From positions 1,488,001 through 1,552,000 of the forward strand of contig NZ_CP182486.1 of NCBI RefSeq assembly GCF_052327305.1: a stretch of DNA of 64,000 bases, written 5' to 3'. The notes below the pieces were generated by a model. The model had not been told where the DNA came from. It saw only the letters and a program-made list of their open reading frames with translations, and did not search any database. How positions within the stretch are numbered: the stretch's first letter is position 1; each line of letters starts with the position of its first letter. This stretch comes from Sphingobium sp052327305. Its GTDB lineage: Bacteria > Pseudomonadota > Alphaproteobacteria > Sphingomonadales > Sphingomonadaceae. This document shows positions 49,731 to 57,595 of the stretch, piece after piece. Made by a program: the position numbers and the translations under genes.

Positions 49731-50495
49731 CTATATCCCCGCCATATCGATGAACACGGTGAGGCCCGGCATATCCCACCATTCGTCTGCCATCTCACTT
49801 ACGATCCGCGCGGCATCGGCGCGCGCGCGATCCAGAATGGCGGCGGGCGTCTCGGCGGGATGAACGATGCGGTCGGCCAACCCGAGCATCCGCACGTCGC
49901 GCAGCGTCAGATCTTCAGGGTCAGAGGAACGCAGGCCGAGCGTGTAAAGCTGGGCGGCAGAACGGGCATGGCCCGACTCCAGCCATTCATCGACCTCATA
50001 GATCCCCCCCAGCGGATCGAGCAGGCCGCCCGGCGCGAGCACTTCCCCCAATGCGCGCCTGCGCGCGCCAGCATCCGGCCATTTCGCGCGCATCCTCGCG
50101 CGGGCCGTGTGAAGGGCGCGGGCCAGATCGCCCAGTCGCGCGGGCAAGATCGCCTCGATCCGCTGGCGCAGCGCAGCAGCCAGTCCGGCGGAGGCGCCGC
50201 CTGTCCCCACCGCGACGATCACCGGATCGCGGTCGACAATGGCCGGCAGAGTGAAGTCGCACAGGTCCGGGCGGTCCGCGACGTTGATGAGGAGACCGCG
50301 GGCCTTGAGCCACGCCGCTGCCGCGTCGGGCTCGTCTTCCGCCACGAAAGCGAGCCGCGCGGCTGCATCGCCCTCGCCCACCACGATGCCGCCTGCCCGC
50401 TCGATGAGCCGGCGCTTCGCATCCGCGGCCTCACCGCTCCCGATCAGGATTACGGGCTGGCCGGCAATCCTGACGAAGATCGGAAGGCTGTGCAT
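49731..50495 (-). CDS. Siroheme synthase-like: precorrin-2 dehydrogenase domain plus methyltransferase stub
   Basis: The first 160 residues match the SirC/CysG-N domain, which oxidises precorrin-2 and inserts iron to make siroheme: PIFVRIAGQPVILIGSGEAADAKRRLIE, LINVADRPDLCDFTLPAIVDR and GGASAGLAAALRQRIEAILP. The last 60 residues (TLGLRSSDPEDLTLRDVRML, GLADRIVHPAETPAAILDRAR) match only the first part of a uroporphyrinogen-III methyltransferase (CobA/SUMT) domain and then stop. The full CysG fusion is therefore truncated. It is the last gene of the argH-lysA operon, 11 bp after lysA. No separate cobA lies in the window. Confidence 0.85.
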   Translation of the reverse strand: MHSLPIFVRIAGQPVILIGSGEAADAKRRLIERAGGIVVGEGDAAARLAFVAEDEPDAAAAWLKARGLLINVADRPDLCDFTLPAIVDRDPVIVAVGTGGASAGLAAALRQRIEAILPARLGDLARALHTARARMRAKWPDAGARRRALGEVLAPGGLLDPLGGIYEVDEWLESGHARSAAQLYTLGLRSSDPEDLTLRDVRMLGLADRIVHPAETPAAILDRARADAARIVSEMADEWWDMPGLTVFIDMAGI

Positions 50496-50506
50496 CGTCG
50501 TGCCGC

Positions 50507-51769
50507 TTAGTCCGCCAGAAAGTCCGGCACGCGCTCGGCGGCAATGATCGTCTCGGGCGCTATGCGGTCCGCGACGATGGCATAGCGGCCGCCGTCGACC
50601 AGCACCTCGGGCACCAATGCGCGCGAATTATAGGTGCTGGCCATGGTCGCGCCATAGGCTCCGGCGGTACGGAAAACAGCGAGGTCGCCGGCCTTCACTG
50701 CATCGATCTGGCGCGCGAGGGCAAAAGTATCGCCGCTCTCGCAGACCGGCCCAGCAATGTTCGCTTCCATGTGTTCGCCGGTCGGCGCCACAGCCTCGAA
50801 ATCATGCCAGGCATCGTACATGGCAGGACGGGCGAGATCGTTCATTGCCGCGTCCACGATGACGAACGGGCGAACCGCGCCCGGCTTCACCCAGATGACG
50901 CGCGTGAGCAGCACGCCGGCATTGCCCACGATGACCCGGCCCGGCTCGAAATAGAGATCGACATCCCAGCCGCGCGTCGCCCGCTCGACCATCGCGCCAT
51001 AATCGGCCGGGGACGGTGGCACCTTGTCGCGCTCATAGGGCACACCAAGACCGCCACCGAGGTCAATCCGGTCAATGCTGTGGCCGGCCGCGCGCAGGTC
51101 GGCCATTACGGCGCCGACCTTGCCATAGGCCGCCTCGATCGGTCCCAGATCGAAGATCTGGCTGCCGATATGCAGCGCGAGACCGCGCAGGTTGAGCCCC
51201 GGCAGCGACGACAGGCGCGCGAAGATGCCCGGCGCCTCGTCGATCGGCACGCCGAACTTGTTTTCTTTCTTGCCGGTGGAGATCTTGGCGTGAGTGCCCG
51301 CATCAACATCCGGATTGACGCGCAGCACGGCGTCCGCCGTCTTGCCCATGGCATGAGCGAGGGCAGCAAGGACGACCCCCTCCTCCTCCAGCTCGATATT
51401 GAACTGGCCGACGCCCGCTTCCAGCGCAGCGCTCAACTCCTCCCGCGTCTTCCCGACGCCGGAGAAGACGATGTCCCGCGCATCCATGCCGGCGGCAAGC
51501 GCCCGCTTCATCTCGCCGCCCGAGACGATATCCGCGCCGAAGCCCTGCTTCTGCAGCACCTTGAGCACCGCGATATTCGGGTTCGCCTTGATCGCGAAGG
51601 CGACATGCGTGCGCGGCAGGCCCGAAAGCGCCTCGCGAAAGACACGGGCGTGGCGCTCCAGCGTCGCGCGCGAATAGACATAGACGGGCGTACCTACTTC
51701 CTGCACGATGCGGGAAAGCGGCACGGCCTCGCAATGCAAGGCTCCGTCGATCAACTGAAAATGGTCCAA
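50507..51769 (-). CDS. lysA: Diaminopimelate decarboxylase
   Basis: This PLP enzyme makes lysine from meso-diaminopimelate, the final step of the pathway. The 420-residue protein has the PLP lysine in HVAFAIKANPNIAVL, the loop IDLGGGLGVPY, and GPVCESGDTFA near the other active-site cysteine. The best start is TTG at 51769 with GAAGG eight bases upstream; longer in-frame starts run into the upstream lipoprotein gene. It lies in the argH-lptM-lysA order typical of alphaproteobacteria. Confidence 0.93.
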   Translation of the reverse strand: MDHFQLIDGALHCEAVPLSRIVQEVGTPVYVYSRATLERHARVFREALSGLPRTHVAFAIKANPNIAVLKVLQKQGFGADIVSGGEMKRALAAGMDARDIVFSGVGKTREELSAALEAGVGQFNIELEEEGVVLAALAHAMGKTADAVLRVNPDVDAGTHAKISTGKKENKFGVPIDEAPGIFARLSSLPGLNLRGLALHIGSQIFDLGPIEAAYGKVGAVMADLRAAGHSIDRIDLGGGLGVPYERDKVPPSPADYGAMVERATRGWDVDLYFEPGRVIVGNAGVLLTRVIWVKPGAVRPFVIVDAAMNDLARPAMYDAWHDFEAVAPTGEHMEANIAGPVCESGDTFALARQIDAVKAGDLAVFRTAGAYGATMASTYNSRALVPEVLVDGGRYAIVADRIAPETIIAAERVPDFLAD

Positions 51770-51785
51770 CTGCTGACCTTCTTTT

Positions 51786-52085
51786 TTACTGGTTCTGACG
51801 CACGGAAGGGCCGGTCGTGTCCGGCGGGAGAAGCGGCGCCGGTTTCTCGCCTGGCGGCGCATCGAACGGATCAGGCTGTCGCTCCACCGAGCGCGTGCGC
51901 AGGTCGACCGTGCGATCAGGCCGGGCCTGCGTGGACGGCGTCATGAGCTGACCGGGCGTCTGCGGCGCGCGGGCGGCGGCCGCCCTGGGCACGGCTGTCA
52001 TCCCCGGCTGGGGCTTGAGCGCCGTGCGCGACCCGCATGCGGTGAGAAGGGCAAGCGTGCCGACGAGAACTGCCGTGCGGATCAT
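51786..52085 (-). CDS. Small lipoprotein between argH and lysA (LptM/YifL-like)
   Basis: This 99-residue lipoprotein has a lipobox LTACGSRTALKPQPG, resembling the LptM/YifL family that helps LptD mature in the LPS-translocation pathway. The rest is Pro/Ala/Thr-rich and likely extended (TPSTQARPDRTVDLRTR, PPGEKPAPLLPPD). Its ATG overlaps the argH stop (ATGA), and lysA follows after 16 bp, so it is coupled to both biosynthetic genes. The LptM assignment is by lipobox context and position only. Confidence 0.65.
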   Translation of the reverse strand: MIRTAVLVGTLALLTACGSRTALKPQPGMTAVPRAAAARAPQTPGQLMTPSTQARPDRTVDLRTRSVERQPDPFDAPPGEKPAPLLPPDTTGPSVRQNQ

Positions 52086-53494
52086 TGTCCCGTCTCCATA
52101 GCCAGCGCGGCCTGCGCTTCCGCAATGCGGGCACGCACCTGATCCGGCGCAGTGCCGCCAAAACTCCTGCGGCTCGCGACCGAGGCGTCGACCGTCAGCA
52201 CGGCATAGACGCGCTCGTCGATCCGCGGGTCGATGGCCTTCAGAGTATTAAGCGGAAGCTTGTCGAGCGAGACGCCCGCTTCTTCCGCTGCCTTCACGGC
52301 TCGCCCGGTGATGTGGTGCGCTTCACGAAATGGCACGTCGGCCTCACGCACCAACCAGTCGGCCAGGTCGGTGGCAGTGGCAAAGCCGCTTTCGGCCAAG
52401 GCGCGCATCCGGTCGGTGCGGAACCGCGTGGTCTCGACCATGCCGGCCATCGCCGTGATCGACAGGCCAAGCAGGTCATGCGCCTCGAAGAGCGGCGGCT
52501 TATCGTCCTGCATGTCCTTGGAATAAGCCAACGGAAGCCCCTTCATGGTGACGCTCAGGCTCGTCATGCAGCCCATGATGCGCCCGGCATGGCCACGCAC
52601 CAGCTCGGCGGCATCGGGGTTGCGTTTCTGCGGCATGATCGAGCTGCCGGTCGAGTAGGCATCCGGCAGGCTGACGAAGCCGAAGGGCTGGCTCGCCCAG
52701 ATGATGAACTCCTCCGCGAGCCGCGAAAGATGCAGGCTGCACTGAGTGGCGGCCATGAGATAATCGAGCGCGAAGTCGCGATCCGACACGCTGTCGAGGC
52801 TATTGCGGGTCGGCCCGTCGAAGCCCAGCGCCGCCGCCGTCATATGACGGTCGGTGGGGAAACCCGTGCCGGCCAATGCGGCGGCGCCCAGAGGCGAGAG
52901 GTTCATGCGGGCGCGCGCATCGGCAAAGCGCGAACGATCCCGCCCGATCATTTCGTAATAGGCCATCAGATGATGGCCGAGCGTCACCGGCTGCGCGCTC
53001 TGGAGATGCGTGAAGCCAGGCATGACGCTCGCGGCATGTTCATCGGCCCGCGCCACCAGCGCGCGCTGGAGCGCGGCAAGGCTCGCGTCCACCTCGTCCA
53101 CGCAATCGCGCACGAACAGGCGGAAGTCAGTCGCGACCTGATCGTTGCGCGAGCGGGCCGTGTGCAGCCGCCCGGCGACAGCGCCGATCTTCTCAGCAAG
53201 GCGACACTCGGTCGCCATGTGAATATCCTCAAGGTCGAGGTCGCTCGGCAGATCGCCTGCTTCATACTCAGCCTGGATCGCTTCCAGCCCGCCGATAATG
53301 GCGTCCACATCCTGCATATCGAGAATGCCCTGCGCGCCCAGCATCCGGGCATGCGCGATCGATCCGGCGATGTCCTGCTTCCACAGACGCTTGTCGAAGG
53401 GGAGCGAGGCATTTATCTCGCGCATCACAGCGGCAGGCCCCTCTGCGAAACGCCCGCCCCACATGCTGTTCGCCTGAACCGAAGGAGATGTCAT
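52082..53494 (-). CDS. argH: Argininosuccinate lyase
   Basis: ArgH makes arginine and fumarate from argininosuccinate. The 470-residue protein shows NSMWGGRFAEGP at its start, the TARSRNDQV segment, the catalytic loop GSSIMPQKRNPDAAE, and PLAYSKDMQDDKP. The ATG at 53494 gives a ten-residue leader before MWGG; the internal ATG at 53464 (MWGGRF) is also possible. The 53494 start codon is CAT on the plus strand and overlaps the divergent tlpA ATG base by base. Confidence 0.93.
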   Translation of the reverse strand: MTSPSVQANSMWGGRFAEGPAAVMREINASLPFDKRLWKQDIAGSIAHARMLGAQGILDMQDVDAIIGGLEAIQAEYEAGDLPSDLDLEDIHMATECRLAEKIGAVAGRLHTARSRNDQVATDFRLFVRDCVDEVDASLAALQRALVARADEHAASVMPGFTHLQSAQPVTLGHHLMAYYEMIGRDRSRFADARARMNLSPLGAAALAGTGFPTDRHMTAAALGFDGPTRNSLDSVSDRDFALDYLMAATQCSLHLSRLAEEFIIWASQPFGFVSLPDAYSTGSSIMPQKRNPDAAELVRGHAGRIMGCMTSLSVTMKGLPLAYSKDMQDDKPPLFEAHDLLGLSITAMAGMVETTRFRTDRMRALAESGFATATDLADWLVREADVPFREAHHITGRAVKAAEEAGVSLDKLPLNTLKAIDPRIDERVYAVLTVDASVASRRSFGGTAPDQVRARIAEAQAALAMETGQ

Positions 53495-54137
53495 GCGCGC
53501 GCCGATAGTCCTGATCTTGTGTGGCGGCCTGATGCTCGCCAGCGGCGGTTGCGATAGGCGATCCGGGGAAGCGGGGCAAGGCGCCGCGCCCGCCACGAAC
53601 AATGCATCCGCAACGAGCGACGAGGTCCTAAGCGACGAAGTGCCTAGCGACGAGGCGGGCAACACCGGAAACGATACGCCGACGGTGTTCAAGCCAATCG
53701 TCGACCGCAGTCATGCGGGCGAAGCAATGCCGGACAAGCCCTTCCAGACGCTTGATGGCAAACCCGCGACCCTGAAGCAGTTGGCCGGCGGCAAACCGTT
53801 GCTGGTCAACCTCTGGGCGACATGGTGCGCGCCCTGCGTGGCGGAGCTGCCGATGCTGGACAAGGTCGCCGCCACAATGGCGCAGCGCGGCGTCTCGGTC
53901 GCCGCCGTCTCACAGGATCAGGAAACCGCGGGAGTCACGCCTTTCTGGAAGGCGCGCAAGCTCGGCACGCTCAGGACGTGGCTGGACCCGGAGAATGCGC
54001 TCGGCTTCCACTACGCCACCGGCACTCTCCCCACGACTGTCCTCTATGACGGACAGGGCAAGGAGATCGTCCGGGTCGTGGGCGCGCTCGACTGGAACGA
54101 AGAAGAAGGCAAGGCGCTGCTCGCACAGGTCAAATAG
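53493..54137 (+). CDS. TlpA-like periplasmic thioredoxin
   Basis: This 214-residue protein has a lipoprotein-like signal ending at Cys20, an acidic Ser/Asp-rich linker to about residue 70, and a thioredoxin fold with the redox pair Cys112-Ala-Pro-Cys115 (WATWCAPC) and a cis-Pro loop (GTLPTTVLYDGQG). TlpA-type reductases act in periplasmic disulfide reduction and cytochrome c assembly. AAGGAGA lies directly before the ATG, inside the first codons of argH on the other strand. Single gene. Confidence 0.92.
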   Translation: MRAPIVLILCGGLMLASGGCDRRSGEAGQGAAPATNNASATSDEVLSDEVPSDEAGNTGNDTPTVFKPIVDRSHAGEAMPDKPFQTLDGKPATLKQLAGGKPLLVNLWATWCAPCVAELPMLDKVAATMAQRGVSVAAVSQDQETAGVTPFWKARKLGTLRTWLDPENALGFHYATGTLPTTVLYDGQGKEIVRVVGALDWNEEEGKALLAQVK

Positions 54138-54248
54138 CAGCACCTTTCTCCAATATTGGCTCCTGCCCCGGCTTACGTTCGATGACGTATGTCACGAGGG
54201 TCGCTTCCCGGCCATAATCGCTTCAAGAAGCGATCTTGCGGGGCGTTT

Positions 54249-55238
54249 ATGAGCATGAGCGGCGTTCAGGTTGGCAACAGGATCATCGGTGCGGACTCCC
54301 CGGTCACCCTCGGCTGGGAGAATATTCCCAAGGTCGAAGGCGGGCCGGTCAAGCAATTCATCTTCAGCTGGTTTCAGCCGACCGTCCTCTTCGCGCTCAT
54401 CGCCTTCTGGTATTACGCGCCCAATTCCATCGCCAAGGCCTCGACCGCCTTCGCCATGGGCCTCGGCTTCATGCTGTTCTTTCAGGTGCTCGAATGCCTG
54501 AACCCGCGCCATGCGAGCTGGAGCCTGACCTGGAAGGAGTTCGCGACGGACCTGTTCTTCGTGGGCATCAGCTTCACGCTGGTCCGGCTGGCGAGCCGCT
54601 ACATTGGCGACGATGTCATCATCGAAGCGATCCAGCACAATTTCAATCTGGAGAAGTTCAGGTGGTTCACGGAAATGCCTCTGCTGCTGCAGGCATTCCT
54701 GATCTCGTTCATCTTCGACTTCGGCCAGTACTGGATGCATCGCGGAATGCATAACTGGTATCCGCTATGGCTAACGCATTCGGTGCATCACTACATCACG
54801 CAGCTGAACGTCAACAAAGGCGCGGTGGGCAATCCGGTCGAACTGTTCCTGATCGGCCTCGGCATAGGCGGGTTCTTCGACTTCCTCCCCAGGGCCTTCT
54901 TGCTGGCAGGGGTGCTCGGTCTGGCAGTGGGCTCGTACCAGCACATCAATGTGCGCTTCAATTCGCCCCGCTGGTGGCGGTTCCTGTTCAACACCACCGA
55001 GCATCATAGCCTGCACCATTCGCGGGACTTCGAAGCCAGCCGGAGCAACTATGCGGGCACGTGGATCATCATTGACCGCATGTTCGGCACATGCGTCGAC
55101 GGTGAGGCGGAACTGCTCGGCATGGAAGAGGGGCGGCGCATGTCGATCCGCGAGCAGATGACCTATCCGTTCACAGAAGGCTGGAAGACGCTCCGGGAGA
55201 AAATGGGCAGAGGAACCGTGGCGGTTCCCGCCGAATAA
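54249..55238 (+). CDS. Sterol desaturase/fatty acid hydroxylase family membrane protein
   Basis: This 329-residue membrane enzyme has the three histidine boxes of the family: YWMHRGMH, THSVHHYITQ and EHHSLHHSRD, which bind a diiron centre, with several hydrophobic helices between. Members hydroxylate or desaturate fatty acids or sterols. In sphingomonads one role is sphingolipid or carotenoid modification; the exact substrate is unknown. The ATG at 54249 gives a normal length; an upstream in-frame ATG adds an unsupported basic leader. Confidence 0.9.
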   Translation: MSMSGVQVGNRIIGADSPVTLGWENIPKVEGGPVKQFIFSWFQPTVLFALIAFWYYAPNSIAKASTAFAMGLGFMLFFQVLECLNPRHASWSLTWKEFATDLFFVGISFTLVRLASRYIGDDVIIEAIQHNFNLEKFRWFTEMPLLLQAFLISFIFDFGQYWMHRGMHNWYPLWLTHSVHHYITQLNVNKGAVGNPVELFLIGLGIGGFFDFLPRAFLLAGVLGLAVGSYQHINVRFNSPRWWRFLFNTTEHHSLHHSRDFEASRSNYAGTWIIIDRMFGTCVDGEAELLGMEEGRRMSIREQMTYPFTEGWKTLREKMGRGTVAVPAE

Positions 55239-55310
55239 TCCTGCCCTGTCCCTCGCCATCATGCTCCGGCCGAAATCCCTCACTCCACACATCTCTCAAA
55301 GGGAGATACC

Positions 55311-55931
55311 GTGAACGCGCGTTTCCTCGACTGGATCTGGCATATCAAGGGCAGCCTCCCCATCGCGCCCGGGCAATCGAGCGATGAGGTCTTCGACCGG
55401 CTTTCTCCGCTCTTCCAGGAGATCAATACCACCCATGATCGTACGGGCGACACGCTGACGTTCAACAAGTGGGATCAGGCCGCGCAGGACAAAATGTCCG
55501 TGTTCGACGGCGGCACCCTGACGATAGAAAGCGGTGTGGGCGCGGGCGTGCTGCGCTATCATATGACCAGCAAGGCGCTGCTCTATTGCTTCCTGGCGCC
55601 GCTGCTTTTTCTGGCGATCGCTGCGGCCACCATCGGCATCGGCAAGCTCGAAAAGTCTCCCGACGAAGCCGGGAAGGCGAAGAAAGAGGAAAAGAAGGAG
55701 ATGGAGGTTCGCATGAACCCGATCGACAAATTCCTCGGAGCGCCAGCGCCGGAGAAGAAGGACGACAAGGCCAAGAAGGCCAAAGAAAAGGAAGAAGAGA
55801 AGGAGAAAGGCCCCGACCCGACGCCGGCCTACGCCTTCGCCGGCATCTTCGCCGCTGTCTATCTCGTCGGCCGCATCCTGGAAGACCGGCTGATCAGGTC
55901 GCTGTTCCGAAAGACGCTGACGGCCCTCTAG
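55311..55931 (+). CDS. Membrane protein with charged Lys/Glu linker, unknown
   Basis: I do not recognise a family for this 206-residue protein. An N-terminal cytoplasmic domain of about 85 residues (ending GAGVLRYHMTSK) is followed by a membrane helix (ALLYCFLAPLLFLAIAAATI), a strongly charged linker (KAKKEEKKEMEV and KKDDKAKKAKEKEEEKEKG), a second helix (AYAFAGIFAAVYLVG) and a basic tail ending RKTLTAL. The start is GTG at 55311 with GGGAG upstream. Convergent with purH. Confidence 0.7.
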   Translation: MNARFLDWIWHIKGSLPIAPGQSSDEVFDRLSPLFQEINTTHDRTGDTLTFNKWDQAAQDKMSVFDGGTLTIESGVGAGVLRYHMTSKALLYCFLAPLLFLAIAAATIGIGKLEKSPDEAGKAKKEEKKEMEVRMNPIDKFLGAPAPEKKDDKAKKAKEKEEEKEKGPDPTPAYAFAGIFAAVYLVGRILEDRLIRSLFRKTLTAL

Positions 55932-55983
55932 CGCCAAGCATCAGCCCGGACATGCGCCGACCCGACGCATGTTCGGCTGAGCC

Positions 55984-57573
55984 TCAATGCCGGAAGTGGC
56001 GCATGCCCGTGAAGACCATCGCGAGGCCAGCCTCGTCCGCCGCCGCAATCACTTCGTCGTCGCGCATTGATCCGCCCGGCTGGATTACGGCGGTCGCGCC
56101 GGCTTCGACTGCCGCGAGAAGTCCGTCCGCGAAGGGGAAGAACGCGTCTGACGCGACCGCGCTGCCGACCGTGCGCGCCGAGCCCCAGCCGAAGGTTTCG
56201 GCCGCTTCCCGCGCCTTGCTCGCCGCGATCCGCGCGCTGTCCCGCCGGTTCATCTGCCCGGCACCAATGCCCGCCGTCACGCCGTCTTTTGCGTAGACAA
56301 TCGCGTTGGACTTCACATGCTTGGCCACGGTCCAGGCGAAGAGGCAATCCTCCAGCTCCTGCTCGGTCGGCGCGCGCTTCGTGGCGACTTTCAGGTCGGC
56401 GCGGGTCACGCGACCATTGTCGCGCGACTGGACCAGCACGCCGCCCGCGATCGTCTTGAGCGTGAGGCCATCACGCGCCGGGTCCGGCAAATCGCCCGTG
56501 AGAATGAGGCGGAGATTCTTCTTCTTCGCGAACACCGCTTTCGCAGCGTCATCCGCGTCCGGTGCGCAGACGACCTCGGTAAAGATCTCGCTGATCGCTT
56601 CCGCAGTGGGGCCATCGAGCGGACGGTTGACCGCAATGATACCGCCAAAGGCGGACACGCTGTCACATTCGAACGCTGCCTTATAGGCCTCGACCAGCGT
56701 CTCGCCGGTCGCCACGCCGCACGGGTTGGCGTGCTTGACGATGACCACCGTCGGCGGCCCGTCGCGAAACTCCGCAATCAGCTCCAGCGCCGCGTCGGCA
56801 TCGTTGAGATTATTGTAGCTGAGTTCCTTGCCCTGCACCTGCACATGGTCCGCGATGGTGCGGCCGGAGGAAAAGGCAGGGAGATACAGCGCCGCCTGCT
56901 GGTGCGGATTTTCCCCATAGCGCAGGGACTGGCCGCGCCGCAGCGGGACGGACAGCTGCGCCGGGAACGCCTCGCCCTGATCGGCAAAGGCGAACCAGCT
57001 CGCGATCATCGCGTCATACTCAGCCGTCGCGGCATAGGCCTTGCCCGCCAGATAACGGCGCAGATCATAGCTGGTCGCGCCGTCGGCGCCGTCCAGCTCC
57101 GCGATCAGTCGGTCATAATCGGCAGGATCGGTAACGATGGCGACGCTGGCATGGTTCTTCGCTGCCGAGCGGACCATCGAGGGGCCGCCAATATCGATAT
57201 TCTCGATGATTTCATCCCGCTCCGCTCCGCGCGCCACGGTGGCCGCGAAGGGATAAAGATTGACGACGACGAGATCGATCGCGCCGATCTCATGCGCGGC
57301 CATCGCCGCGACATGCTCAGGGTTGTCGCGCACGGCAAGCAGGCCGCCATGCACCTTGGGGTGCAGCGTCTTGACGCGCCCGTCCATCATTTCCGGGAAG
57401 CCGGTCAGGTCCGAAATGTCGCGGACATCCAGCCCCGAGTCGCGCAGCGCCTTTGCAGTGCCGCCGGTCGAGACGATCTCGACCCCGTGGCGCGCCAGCG
57501 CCGCTGCGAGCGCGTCCAATCCGCTCTTGTCGGACACCGAGAGCAGTGCCCGCCGAACCTTCACTTGCGTCAT
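55984..57573 (-). CDS. purH: Bifunctional AICAR transformylase/IMP cyclohydrolase
   Basis: PurH performs the last two steps of purine synthesis to IMP. The 529-residue protein has the N-terminal cyclohydrolase domain (LLSVSDKSGLDAL, STGGTAKALRDSG, GGLLAVRDN) and the C-terminal transformylase domain with the conserved KHANPCGVA and the SVSAFGGIIAVNRPLD segments. The ATG at 57573 gives the usual start MTQVKVRRALLSV. It is the last gene of the rsmB-rpe-heparinase-purH operon, 22 bp after the heparinase gene. Confidence 0.97.
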   Translation of the reverse strand: MTQVKVRRALLSVSDKSGLDALAAALARHGVEIVSTGGTAKALRDSGLDVRDISDLTGFPEMMDGRVKTLHPKVHGGLLAVRDNPEHVAAMAAHEIGAIDLVVVNLYPFAATVARGAERDEIIENIDIGGPSMVRSAAKNHASVAIVTDPADYDRLIAELDGADGATSYDLRRYLAGKAYAATAEYDAMIASWFAFADQGEAFPAQLSVPLRRGQSLRYGENPHQQAALYLPAFSSGRTIADHVQVQGKELSYNNLNDADAALELIAEFRDGPPTVVIVKHANPCGVATGETLVEAYKAAFECDSVSAFGGIIAVNRPLDGPTAEAISEIFTEVVCAPDADDAAKAVFAKKKNLRLILTGDLPDPARDGLTLKTIAGGVLVQSRDNGRVTRADLKVATKRAPTEQELEDCLFAWTVAKHVKSNAIVYAKDGVTAGIGAGQMNRRDSARIAASKAREAAETFGWGSARTVGSAVASDAFFPFADGLLAAVEAGATAVIQPGGSMRDDEVIAAADEAGLAMVFTGMRHFRH

Positions 57574-57595
57574 GATTTTACCCTGTCTTGCGGCT

